Source: JAMXLO01 sp963719805 (lineage in GTDB: Bacteria > Pseudomonadota > Alphaproteobacteria > Acetobacterales > Acetobacteraceae). From it: DNA of 64,000 nt. The notes below the pieces were generated by a model, which worked only from the letters and a program-made list of their open reading frames with translations, did no database searches and was not told where the DNA came from. The stretch is from contig CAVRDF010000005.1 of assembly GCA_963719805.1 (NCBI GenBank), positions 124,001 through 188,000 on the forward strand, in the 5' to 3' direction. Positions 55,033-63,027 of this stretch are shown here, one piece after another. Numbering within the stretch: the first letter of the stretch is position 1; every line of letters starts with the position of its first letter. Position numbers and translations under genes: made by a program.

Positions 55033-56100
55033 ATGCTGCGAACGATCGGACTGATGAGCGGCACGTCGCTCGATGGCGTCGACGCCGCCTGGCTGGAAAC
55101 GGACGGCGAGCGGGTCGCGGCGTTCGGGCCCACCCTGACGCTGCCCTATGATGATCGGCTGCGAACCGATCTACGCCGGATCCTCGATCACGCGCCGACG
55201 CTCGAAGCGGATGACAGGCGCCTGAAGAGCGCGGAGGCTCGGCTGACCGAATATCATGTCCGCGCGGCGAAAGCGTTGGACCGGGAGGCTGACGTCATAG
55301 GCTTCCACGGCCAAACGATTCTGCATCAGCCGGATCGCCGCCGGACCTGGCAGATTGGCGATGCCGCCGAGCTGGCGTGGCGGACCGGCATCCCCGTCGT
55401 GCACGACTTCCGCTCTGCCGACGTCGCAGCGGGCGGCCAAGGCGCCCCGTTGGCACCGATTTATCACGCGGCCCTGGCGCGCGATGAGCCGAAGCCATTG
55501 GCGGTCTTGAACATCGGTGGCGTCGCCAACGTCACCTGGATCGGCCCGGATGATGCTCTGGTCGCGTTCGACACGGGCCCCGGCAACGCGCTGCTGGATG
55601 ACTGGATCTTGCAGCGCACCGGCGGCGCATTCGATCGCGACGGGGCGTTGGCGCGGGCCGGACGCGCGGACCCCGGCGTGCTGCAACAATTGCTGGCAGA
55701 TCCGTATTTTGGCCGGCCGCCGCCGAAATCGCTCGATCGGTTGGATTTTGCCGCGTCGGTCCAGGCCAGCGGGGTTGCAGCGCTCGCTCCGGCCGACGGG
55801 GCCGCGACGCTGGCGGCGTTCACCGCGGCGGCGGCCGCAGCGGCACCCCTGCCCGCCCCCGCCAGACGCTGGGTGGTCTGCGGTGGCGGACGGCACAATC
55901 CAGCCATCATGGCGGCTTTGCGCGATGCCCTTGGCGTGCCCGTCGACCCGGTTGAGGCGCTAGGTTGGGACGGCGACGCGCTGGAGGCGCAGTGCTTCGG
56001 CTTTATGGCTGCGCGAACGCTCGCCAATATGCCGATCAGCTTTCCTGGCACGACCGGAGCGCCCCGGCCGATGGCCGGAGGGACTGTGACCCGGCCCTAG
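55033..56100 (+). CDS. anmK: Anhydro-N-acetylmuramic acid kinase AnmK
   Basis: 355 residues. Hexokinase-like ATPase: GLMSGTSLDGVDAA (phosphate 1), GFHGQTILHQPDRRRTWQIGD, LNIGGVANVTWIG and DTGPGNALLDDW (phosphate 2), and VVCGGGRHNPAIM. It converts anhMurNAc from peptidoglycan turnover to MurNAc-6-phosphate, and so connects with the amidase at 46793 in wall recycling. Confidence 0.96.
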   Translation: MLRTIGLMSGTSLDGVDAAWLETDGERVAAFGPTLTLPYDDRLRTDLRRILDHAPTLEADDRRLKSAEARLTEYHVRAAKALDREADVIGFHGQTILHQPDRRRTWQIGDAAELAWRTGIPVVHDFRSADVAAGGQGAPLAPIYHAALARDEPKPLAVLNIGGVANVTWIGPDDALVAFDTGPGNALLDDWILQRTGGAFDRDGALARAGRADPGVLQQLLADPYFGRPPPKSLDRLDFAASVQASGVAALAPADGAATLAAFTAAAAAAAPLPAPARRWVVCGGGRHNPAIMAALRDALGVPVDPVEALGWDGDALEAQCFGFMAARTLANMPISFPGTTGAPRPMAGGTVTRP

Positions 56101-56110
56101 GCGCGCGGCT

Positions 56111-56776
56111 TCAGTCTGCGGCGAGCGCCATGGCGCGGCGCGCGATCGACTTGCCGCAATAATCCTCGATTGCCTCGGCCACCCGGTCGGCGTGCTCGGC
56201 GAACACGTGGTCTGCCCCGGTATAGGTGCGATAATCGACGCTCACGCCCTTTTGCGTATTGAGCTTGTCGACCAGCTTCCGCACCGAGATCTCGGGCACC
56301 AGTTCGTCGGCGTCGCCATGCAGCATCAGGCCGCCGCATGGGCATGGGGCCAGGAAGCCGAAGTCATAGTGGTTCGCTGGTGGTGCGACGCTGACCCAGC
56401 CGGAGATCTCTGGCCGGCGCATCAGCAACTGCATGCCGATGAAGGCGCCGAACGAATAGCCGGCGATCCACAAACCACCGTGGTTTGGATTGACCGCCTG
56501 CATCCAGTCGAGCGCCGCCGCGGCGTCGCCGATCTCGCCAATACCGCCGTCATAGCGGCCCTGGCTGCGACCGACACCGCGGAAATTGAACCGCATCACT
56601 GAACAGCCCAGCCGCTGGAAGGACTGATACATCGAATACGTGATCCGATTGTTCATCGTCCCGCCGTGCAGCGGGTGTGGATGAAGGATCAACGCGACCG
56701 GCGCACCGGTCTCCTTCGAGTGGTGGTACCGTCCCTCGAGCCGGCCATCAGGCCCGGCAAACATCACCTCTGGCAT
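56111..56776 (-). CDS. Alpha/beta hydrolase (COG2945-type)
   Basis: About 221 residues from MPEVMFAGPDGRLEGRYH; a start nine codons upstream is possible. LHPHPLHGGTMNNRI, FNFRGVGRSQGRYDGG, the nucleophile elbow GYSFGAF, LHGDADELVP (Asp) and GADHVFAEHAD (His) give a complete catalytic triad. Such proteins are common uncharacterised esterases in Proteobacteria. It converges tail to tail with anmK (10-bp gap). Confidence 0.85.
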   Translation of the reverse strand: MPEVMFAGPDGRLEGRYHHSKETGAPVALILHPHPLHGGTMNNRITYSMYQSFQRLGCSVMRFNFRGVGRSQGRYDGGIGEIGDAAAALDWMQAVNPNHGGLWIAGYSFGAFIGMQLLMRRPEISGWVSVAPPANHYDFGFLAPCPCGGLMLHGDADELVPEISVRKLVDKLNTQKGVSVDYRTYTGADHVFAEHADRVAEAIEDYCGKSIARRAMALAAD

Positions 56777-56941
56777 GGCGTCCCGAAACCGCTTTCCTAT
56801 CATTTCCGGGCAGCATCGGACCGAGAGCCGTTATGGTCTCAGTCGTTGGCCGCCCAAATACGTTCTAAACTCCCCACCTCGCGCCCGGTCGGGTGAAACA
56901 CTAAGCTGGCAACGCAATCCCTGCATTTCAGTTCCGCGCAA

Positions 56942-56966
56942 ATTCTTGACCTGACAAGTCGGAAAA
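56942..56966 (+). promoter_or_regulatory. IscR type 1-like operator
   Basis: The dyad CTTGAC-N6-AGTCGG has the spacing and core of the E. coli IscR type 1 site; 16 of 25 consensus positions agree, with the core half-sites fully matched. It overlaps the -35 of the cysE/iscR promoter, as in the E. coli isc operon. The iscR gene is second in the downstream operon, so autoregulation by the Fe-S form of IscR is the natural inference. Confidence 0.6.
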
Positions 56967-56974
56967 TCTAGCCT
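56946..56974 (+). promoter_or_regulatory. Promoter for the cysE-iscR operon
   Basis: TTGACC (56946-56951), 17-base spacer, TAGCCT (56969-56974). The -35 is good and the -10 is weak. It overlaps the IscR-type operator, and would give a leader of about 140 bases before cysE. Confidence 0.4.
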
Positions 56975-57123
56975 TCCGCGGAGCGGCACTGACGCCGCAG
57001 GGTCTGCTTCCTCCTTCTATTCGTGCGGTCCCCCGACCGACCGTGCCCCGGGATGTGGGCTCCAGGTCCCAAGGCCCGCATACTATAGGGTAGGAGGTCG
57101 AGGTTTCATAACGGAATTGTCGC

Positions 57124-57816
57124 ATGGCTTTCATGTTCTTGCGTGAGACGATCCGCACATACCGTGAACGCGACCCGGCCGCGCGATCGTGGCTGGAGGT
57201 GCTGTTGTGCTATCCCGGCCTTCACGCCGCGATGTGGCACATGCTGTCGCACTGGCTTTGGACGCGCGAACTCCGCCTGCTGGGCCGGTTTTCCTCGCAC
57301 ATTGCCCGCTGGCTGACCGGCATCGAGATTCACCCGGCCGCCAAGATCGGCCGCCGCCTGGTGATCGATCACGGCATGGGCGTGGTCATCGGCGAAACCG
57401 CCGAGGTGGGCGACGATTGTTACTTTTACCACCAGGTGACCCTGGGCGTGGCCCGCACGAGCAGCGGAAAGCGGCATCCAACGGTAGGCAACAACGTCAT
57501 CATCGGCGCCGGAGCCAAGGTCCTGGGACCAATCACCGTCGGGGACAATGCCCGGGTCGGCTCCAATGCCGTGGTGCTGGACAACGTCCCAGACGACACC
57601 ACCGTGGTGGGTATACCGGCGAGACCGGTGCAGCGCCTGCCAACCCGGGAGCATCGGGTGCCGGGCTTCGATCCCTACGGCATCCCTTGCGACGACAGCC
57701 TGGACCCGCTGCTGCGCGATCTCGACCAGATGCATTGCGAACTCGCCGAGCTGGAGGCGCGCGTTGCACGGATTGCCGAAGAACAGATGCGGCAGCGGCA
57801 GGCAGCGGCGGAGTAG
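57124..57816 (+). CDS. cysE: Serine O-acetyltransferase CysE
   Basis: 230 residues, the short form. ERDPAARSWLEVLLCYPGLHAAMWHMLSHWLW is the serine-acetyltransferase N-terminal segment. The left-handed beta-helix follows: IEIHPAAKIGRRLVIDHGMGVVIGETAEVGDDCYFYHQVTLG with hexapeptide repeats and active-site His residues. It makes O-acetylserine for cysteine synthesis, and so supplies the substrate for the two desulfurases further along the same operon. Confidence 0.95.
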   Translation: MAFMFLRETIRTYRERDPAARSWLEVLLCYPGLHAAMWHMLSHWLWTRELRLLGRFSSHIARWLTGIEIHPAAKIGRRLVIDHGMGVVIGETAEVGDDCYFYHQVTLGVARTSSGKRHPTVGNNVIIGAGAKVLGPITVGDNARVGSNAVVLDNVPDDTTVVGIPARPVQRLPTREHRVPGFDPYGIPCDDSLDPLLRDLDQMHCELAELEARVARIAEEQMRQRQAAAE

Positions 57817-57819
57817 CGA

Positions 57820-58239
57820 ATGCAGCTCTCCACCCGAAGCCGCTATGCGGTGACGGCGATGCTGGATATCGCGTCTCGGCAGACCTTGGGCTGCGAATGC
57901 GGCCCGGTCTGCCTGGCCGAGATCGCTGCCCGCCAAAAGCTCAGCCAGGCCTATCTGGAGCAGCTATTCGCCAAGTTGCGTCGCGCCGGACTTGTCGCGT
58001 CGGCACGGGGACCGGGCGGCGGGTATCGTCTGGCGCGGGGTTCGGAGGCGATTGCCATCGCCGACATCATTGCCGCGGTCGATGAACCGATGCCATGCGC
58101 CGGCAGGAGCGGCTGCCAGGCCGACGACTTGTGGCAGGCGCTGGGACAGCACATCACGGCGTTCCTGCGTGCCGTGACACTGGCAGATGTGGCCGCGGGC
58201 CGTGTGCCCGGTGGTGGCATCGCGCTGGCGGCGGACTAG
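57820..58239 (+). CDS. iscR: Rrf2-family Fe-S cluster regulator IscR with altered cysteine pattern
   Basis: 139 residues. The winged helix is MQLSTRSRYAVTAMLDIA with LSQAYLEQLFAKLRRAGLVASARGPGGGYRLAR. Canonical IscR binds a cluster through three Cys and a His; here only Cys93 and Cys99 (MPCAGRSGC) remain, and the segment carrying the third Cys and the His is deleted. An extra C-x-C-x3-C (residues 25, 27, 31) replaces the usual loop before the recognition helix. The protein may bind its cluster differently. It starts three bases after cysE. Confidence 0.9.
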   Translation: MQLSTRSRYAVTAMLDIASRQTLGCECGPVCLAEIAARQKLSQAYLEQLFAKLRRAGLVASARGPGGGYRLARGSEAIAIADIIAAVDEPMPCAGRSGCQADDLWQALGQHITAFLRAVTLADVAAGRVPGGGIALAAD

Positions 58240-58241
58240 GC

Positions 58242-59339
58242 ATGCATTATCTGGACGCCAACGCCAGCGAACCGCTGCGGCCCGCGGCGCGCGCCGCGAT
58301 GCAGGCGGCGATGGAAGTCACCGGCAATCCCTCGTCGATACACGCGGCGGGGCGCGCCGCCCGCCGAATGCTTGAGGACGCCCGCGAGTCGCTGGCAGTG
58401 AGATTTGGCGCGCACCCAAGCCACGTGGTCTTCACCTCGGGCGGCACGGAAGCCGACGCGCTCGCGGTCCACGCGCTGCGCGCCGGGCGGCGGCTGATCA
58501 TCAGTGCCGTCGAACATGACGCCATCCGCGCGGCGGCGCCGGGCGCCATAGTACTGCCGGTTGACCGTCGCGGGATCGCGGACCTGGACGTTCTGGCGGA
58601 CTTGCTGGCCGTGGGGCCGCCGGCCCTGGTTTGCCTGATGCTGGCGAACAATGAGACCGGCGTTTTCCAGCCGGTGGTGGAGGCGGCCGGTATATGCCGC
58701 CGGCACGGCGCGCTGGTGCATGTCGATGCGGTGCAGGGCGCCGGCCGTACCAACCTACGGCTGGCGGCGCTGGGTGCTCACAGCATGGCCATCTCCTCGC
58801 ATAAGCTGGGGGGACCAGCAGGCGCTGGAGCGCTGTTGCTGGCGCCTGAATGCTCCGCGATCACAGCGTTGATTGCCGGCGGCGGCCAGGAACGCGGCCG
58901 GCGTGGCGGCAGCCCTGCCCTGATCCCCATCGCCGGATTCGCGGCGGCAGCGACAACCGCCGTCCCTGACGCTGATCTGTCAGGCTTGCGGGACGCCATC
59001 GAGGCCGACGCACGCGCCTCCGGTGCCGTCGTGTGCGGCGATGACGCGCCGCGTCTTTCCAATACCACTTGCCTTGCGCTGCCCGGTGTCCGCGCCGACG
59101 CGCAGGTCATGGCGCTCGACCTGGAGGGATTTGCCGTGAGCGCCGGTGCAGCATGCAGTTCCGGCAAGGTGACCGAGAGCCACGTGCTGGCGGCGATGGG
59201 CCTGGGCGGGCTGGCGGGTCAGGCGATCCGGGTCTCGCTGCCATGGAACGCGACGGAAGAAAGTGTCGCGGCCTTCATTCCCGCCTATCAGCGCATGGCG
59301 GTCCGCCTGCGCGAAGCGCTGGTGCCGCACGCGGCGTGA
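58242..59339 (+). CDS. Cysteine desulfurase, NifS/IscS-like (first of two)
   Basis: 365 residues from MHYLDANASEPLRPAARAA. PLP-dependent class V fold: NPSSIHAAGR, FTSGGTEADALAV, NNETGVFQPV, the PLP lysine in SSHKLGGPAGAGAL, RGGSP, and the catalytic Cys in SAGAACSSGK. It is more divergent than its neighbour, as usual for the first desulfurase in alphaproteobacterial iscR clusters. ATG lies two bases after the iscR stop. Confidence 0.93.
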   Translation: MHYLDANASEPLRPAARAAMQAAMEVTGNPSSIHAAGRAARRMLEDARESLAVRFGAHPSHVVFTSGGTEADALAVHALRAGRRLIISAVEHDAIRAAAPGAIVLPVDRRGIADLDVLADLLAVGPPALVCLMLANNETGVFQPVVEAAGICRRHGALVHVDAVQGAGRTNLRLAALGAHSMAISSHKLGGPAGAGALLLAPECSAITALIAGGGQERGRRGGSPALIPIAGFAAAATTAVPDADLSGLRDAIEADARASGAVVCGDDAPRLSNTTCLALPGVRADAQVMALDLEGFAVSAGAACSSGKVTESHVLAAMGLGGLAGQAIRVSLPWNATEESVAAFIPAYQRMAVRLREALVPHAA

Positions 59340-59355
59340 ACCCACATTCCGCGCC

Positions 59356-60558
59356 ATGACCGCCGCGCCACCACGCCCTATTCGCCCTGTGTACCTGGAC
59401 AACCAGGCGACCACACGCTGCGACCCGCGCGTGCTGGAGGTGATGTTGCCATGGTTCAAGGAGCATTACGGCAATCCGCATAGTGCCGAGCACGTCATGG
59501 GGACAGAAGCGGAAGCCGCGGTGGAAGATGCACGCACGGAGGTCGCGAAGCTTGTTGGCGCGGATGCCAAGGAAGTCGTGTTCACGTCGGGTGCGACCGA
59601 GAGCAACAACATCGCGATCAAAGGCGCCGCCCGCTTCGCCCTGCAGTCGGGAAACCTGCGGCGCCGCGTCATTACCGCCGCGACCGAGCACAAATGCGTG
59701 CTGGAATCGGTGGCAGACCTGGCGGCGGAGGGGTTTGAACCGGTGTTCCTGCCGGTGCGGCCGGATGGGCTGCTGGATCTCGATGTGCTGCGCGCGGCGC
59801 TCGAGGTGCCGACACTGCTGGTCAGTCTCATGGCGGTCAACAATGAGACAGGCGTGATCCAGGATATTCCCGCCGCGGCAGCCATCGCCAAGCAGGCCGG
59901 CGCGCTGTTGCATACCGATATCGCCCAGGCGGCCGGTAAGATCCCGCTGGATCTGGATGGCTGGAAGGTCGATCTGGCGTCGATCAGTGGCCACAAGCTG
60001 TACGGTCCGAAGGGCGTTGGCGCGCTTTACGTCCGCCGCCGCCCGAGGGTGCGGCTGGCGGCGCTGTTTTCAGGCGGCGGGCAGGAACGCGGACTGCGGT
60101 CCGGAACCCTTCCGACGCCGCTCATCATTGGGCTGGGAGAGGCCTGCAGGCTGGCCGGCGCTGAGTTCGCTGACGACAGCAGGCGTATCGGCCAGATGCG
60201 CGATCGGCTGTGGCAGCGGCTGAGCGCAGCGATTCCAGGTATTGTCATCAATGGCAGCCTGGACGCGCGCATCGCCGGCAATCTGAATGTGACGTTCCCC
60301 GCCGCGACTGCCGCAGACCTGATGGATCGCGTGCCTGACCTGTGTGTCTCGACAGGTTCGGCCTGCTCGTCGGCCTCGATCGAGCCGTCCTATGTGCTGC
60401 GGGCGCTGGGCCTGGACGATGGAACGGCGGCCCGCACGCTGCGGTTCGGGATGGGCCGCTTTACCACGCAGGCCGATATCGACTATGCCGCAGCCGCGCT
60501 GGCAGCGGCGCATGCCGGTGCACGAGCGCCCGGCATCGAACATTTCGCCAAGGCCTGA
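59356..60558 (+). CDS. iscS: Cysteine desulfurase IscS (second of two)
   Basis: 400 residues from MTAAPPRPIRPVYLDNQATTRCDPRV. Conserved: GNPHSAEHVMGTEAE, FTSGATESNNIAIKG, ATEHKCVLES, NNETGVIQDI, the PLP lysine in SISGHKLYGPKGVGALYVRRRPRV, and catalytic Cys in STGSACSSASIEPSYVL. It is closer to canonical group I IscS than the preceding gene. It probably provides sulfur for mnmA two genes downstream and for Fe-S assembly. No iscU follows it. Confidence 0.95.
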   Translation: MTAAPPRPIRPVYLDNQATTRCDPRVLEVMLPWFKEHYGNPHSAEHVMGTEAEAAVEDARTEVAKLVGADAKEVVFTSGATESNNIAIKGAARFALQSGNLRRRVITAATEHKCVLESVADLAAEGFEPVFLPVRPDGLLDLDVLRAALEVPTLLVSLMAVNNETGVIQDIPAAAAIAKQAGALLHTDIAQAAGKIPLDLDGWKVDLASISGHKLYGPKGVGALYVRRRPRVRLAALFSGGGQERGLRSGTLPTPLIIGLGEACRLAGAEFADDSRRIGQMRDRLWQRLSAAIPGIVINGSLDARIAGNLNVTFPAATAADLMDRVPDLCVSTGSACSSASIEPSYVLRALGLDDGTAARTLRFGMGRFTTQADIDYAAAALAAAHAGARAPGIEHFAKA

Positions 60559-60560
60559 CC

Positions 60561-60893
60561 ATGCCGAAGATGACGTTCATCGAGCGCGACGGAACGCGCC
60601 GCGAAGTTGACGCGCCGCTCGGCCTGTCAGTGCTGGAGATCGCCCATCAGCATGGTGTCGATATCGAAGGCGCCTGCGAGGGCTCGCTGGCCTGTTCGAC
60701 CTGCCACGTGATCGTGGACAACGCGTGGTTCGGTAAACTCGCCGATCCCACCGAGGACGAGGAGGACATGCTGGACCTGGCGTTCGGATTGACCAAGACC
60801 TCACGCCTCGGCTGCCAGATTGTCATGACCGAGGCACTGGACGGTTTGGTGGTCACGCTGCCTGCCGGCACCCGCAACATGATGAGCGATTAG
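60561..60893 (+). CDS. fdx: 2Fe-2S ferredoxin, Isc/adrenodoxin type
   Basis: 110 residues. The cluster ligands are Cys39, Cys45, Cys48 (GACEGSLACSTCHV) and Cys85 (SRLGCQIVM), the C-x5-C-x2-C...C pattern of Isc-type and adrenodoxin-like ferredoxins. LADPTEDEEDMLDLA is also conserved. It would donate electrons for cluster assembly. It starts two bases after iscS. Confidence 0.95.
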   Translation: MPKMTFIERDGTRREVDAPLGLSVLEIAHQHGVDIEGACEGSLACSTCHVIVDNAWFGKLADPTEDEEDMLDLAFGLTKTSRLGCQIVMTEALDGLVVTLPAGTRNMMSD

Positions 60894-60897
60894 CGCC

Positions 60898-62022
60898 ATG
60901 CGCGTCCTCGTCGCGATGTCCGGCGGGGTGGACAGCAGCACCGTGGCGGGACTGCTGCATGAAGCCGGCCACGACGTCGTCGGCGTCACGCTGCAGCTCT
61001 ACGACCATGGCGCCGCGACCGGCCGCAAGGGCGCATGCTGCGCCGGTCAGGATATCCATGACGCGAAGCGCGTCGCCGACCACTTGGGGATCCCGCACTA
61101 TGTCATCGACGCCGAGAAGCGTTTTGCCGAAGCGGTGATCGGCGACTTTGCCGATAGTTATGCGGCAGGCGAAACGCCGGTACCGTGCGTGCGCTGCAAT
61201 CAGACGGTGAAGTTCGCCGATCTGACGGCGCTGGCGCGAGGGCTCGGTTGCGAGCGACTGGCGACCGGGCATTACGTGCAGCGGATCGACGGGCGCGATG
61301 GACCGGAACTGCACCGCGCGGCCGACGATGCGCGCGACCAGAGTTGGTTCCTGTTCGCAACCACGCGCGAGCAACTGGCGATGTCGTTGTTCCCTTTGGG
61401 TGCAATGCCGAACAAACGGTCGGTGCGCGCGGAAGCCGGCAGGCTGGGGCTGCCGGTCGCCGATAAGGCGGACAGCCAGGACATCTGCTTCGTTCCGTCC
61501 GGGCATTACGCCGACATCGTCACGCGGCTGCGTCCCGAGTTGGCGGAGGCCGGTGATATTGTCGATCGAGACGGAGAGGTCGTGGGACGCCACAGCGGCA
61601 TCGCGCGCTACACCGTGGGACAGGGCAAGCGCCTGGGTATGGCGGCAATGCGCGATGGCGAACGGCAGGCCGTGATTGCGCTGCAGCCGGGGATGCGCCG
61701 CGTCGTGGTTGGTCCGCGCTGTTCCGGAACGCGGACGGTGCACCTGCGTGAGATGAACTGGCTGGTGCCGGAGCCGGTCTCTGCGTTGGCCTGCCAGGTA
61801 AAGCTGCGTGCGCGCGAGATGCCGCAGCGGGCTTCGGTTTGCGGCACCACGGTGCTGCTGGATGAGCCGGCGCTGCCCGCGCCAGGGCAAGCCTGTGTCT
61901 TCTATGCCGGGTCTCGGGTGCTGGGGGGCGGCTTCATCTGCCGGCCGATGGTTGACGCCGTGGGGGAGGCAGGACTATCTCCGGCGCCTTCCGGACTGGA
62001 TGGCGGCGTAGCTCAGCGGTAG
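60898..62022 (+). CDS. mnmA: tRNA-specific 2-thiouridylase MnmA
   Basis: 374 residues. PP-loop SGGVDSST at residues 8-15, catalytic Cys in PVPCVRCNQTVKF and in DSQDICFVPSGHY, and TVGQGKRLG. It thiolates U34 of tRNA-Lys, -Glu and -Gln, using sulfur that comes from IscS upstream. Its last six codons and stop lie inside the tRNA-Met gene at 62002, so the final residues GGVAQR are encoded by the tRNA 5' half; the C-terminus may be extended compared with relatives. Confidence 0.95.
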   Translation: MRVLVAMSGGVDSSTVAGLLHEAGHDVVGVTLQLYDHGAATGRKGACCAGQDIHDAKRVADHLGIPHYVIDAEKRFAEAVIGDFADSYAAGETPVPCVRCNQTVKFADLTALARGLGCERLATGHYVQRIDGRDGPELHRAADDARDQSWFLFATTREQLAMSLFPLGAMPNKRSVRAEAGRLGLPVADKADSQDICFVPSGHYADIVTRLRPELAEAGDIVDRDGEVVGRHSGIARYTVGQGKRLGMAAMRDGERQAVIALQPGMRRVVVGPRCSGTRTVHLREMNWLVPEPVSALACQVKLRAREMPQRASVCGTTVLLDEPALPAPGQACVFYAGSRVLGGGFICRPMVDAVGEAGLSPAPSGLDGGVAQR

Positions 62023-62076
62023 AGCAGGGGAATCATAATCCCTTGGTCGGTGGTTCAAATCCGCCCGCCGCTACCA
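62002..62076 (+). tRNA. tRNA-Met (CAU), elongator type
   Basis: 75 nt including an encoded CCA. Acceptor stem GGCGGCG with CGCCGCT (one G-U at the first pair), D arm GCTC-AGCGGTA-GAGC, anticodon arm GGGGA-ATCATAA-TCCCT with anticodon CAT, variable loop TGGTC, T arm GGTGG-TTCAAAT-CCGCC, discriminator A. The AATCATAATCC anticodon arm matches alphaproteobacterial elongator tRNA-Met better than tRNA-Ile(CAU) or initiator tRNA. It overlaps the mnmA 3' end by 21 nt. Confidence 0.95.
62048..62071 (+). repeat. tRNA 3'-end direct repeat, copy inside the tRNA (attL-like)
   Basis: 24 bases of the T arm and acceptor stem that recur at 63028-63051 with 22 of 24 identical. Duplication of a tRNA 3' end is the usual mark left by an integrase. 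Confidence 0.65.
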
Positions 62077-62311
62077 TCCCTTTATCCGTCTCCTGCCACG
62101 ACCAAGGTCGAACCTGTAAGCCAGCAATGCGCCGGTGCCGCCGAAAGCTGCGGGCGGCCGGCGATCTTGCCGGTTGTGCGCGGCTGCTTGCCGCTGGGTC
62201 CCCAGGCCCTGACCGCAGCGCGTGGCTGTTCAACGGTTCCTTAGGATTTGTCCGCCAGTTTCCGCAAAGAGGTCTCCGATGGCGGATGGAAGAGCGGAAC
62301 AGGGAAGCGCT

Positions 62312-63014
62312 ATGTCTGCGACGGAGCGCACGCATTTGCCCACTGCCGGAGAGATCGCCCTCCAGATCTTTGTGCAGGACACCCCCGAGACAGTTGGGAG
62401 CCGCAAGGTAAGCGTTGGGTCAGGTGGCAGCGCAACTTATTCGTTTCTGCGGCAAGTTTTTGCGGGCGGACTGCCATCAGGGTTTGGGATTGCCGAAGTG
62501 GGGGTCTGGCATGGCGATACCAGCGTACTGTTAGCCGAGCTGCACCTGACGATGGGTTTCTGCATATTTTCGATTACGATCCCATTGTCCAGTCAACCAA
62601 GCGACGTCTGGCGGATGCGGGATATACGAATGTGTCTGCGTTTGGCTGTTCGATGAAGTCGCGCGAACTCGGTACAATTGGTCGCTGATGAAGCTGATTG
62701 CCAGTAATCCTTTGCCAATCTACGACTATATCTTCCTCGATGGTTCCCATACCTGGGACATCGATGGCTTGGCTTTCCTGCTTCTTGACCGGTTGCTGAA
62801 GCCAGGTGGCTTTATGGATTTCGACGACTATGGATGGACGATGGCAGACTCGCCAACGCTAAATCCAACTGTGAGCCCGCATATTCTGGATTGGTTTACG
62901 GAAGAACAAATCCAGACGCCGCATGTCGCGCTGATAGTCGAACTTCTGGCCAAGCGCGACAATCGCTACAAGGAAATCATCAGCAACAAAATCTTCCGAA
63001 AGATCACCGCCTGA
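62312..63014 (+). pseudogene. Class I SAM-dependent methyltransferase, broken by two frameshifts
   Basis: Three reading frames join into one product. Frame 1 (62312 to about 62545) gives MSATERTHLPTAGEI and GIAEVGVWHGDTSVLLAELH. Frame 2 (to about 62648) gives DDGFLHIFDYDPIVQSTKRRLADAGYTNV. Frame 3 (to 63014) gives YDYIFLDGSHTWDIDGLAFLLLDRLLKPGGFMDFDDYGW. These match the order of a Methyltransf_24-like enzyme (motif I, acidic motif II, DGSH, KPGG). Single-base losses near 62545 and near 62648 explain the shifts. Such enzymes often act on sugars or small molecules; the target is unknown. Confidence 0.75.
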
Positions 63015-63027
63015 ACCGCCATTGCGG

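Larger units (their letters stand above)
56777..57123. other. 347-bp divergent intergenic region
   Basis: No coding sequence is convincing here. It contains the IscR-type operator and overlapping promoter (56942-56974) and a long GC-rich leader up to cysE. Its distal end carries TACTATAGGGTAGGAGG (57079-57095), which could be a second -10 element or the ribosome-site region. The promoter of the leftward hydrolase must lie in the first 100 bases but is not obvious. Confidence 0.5.
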
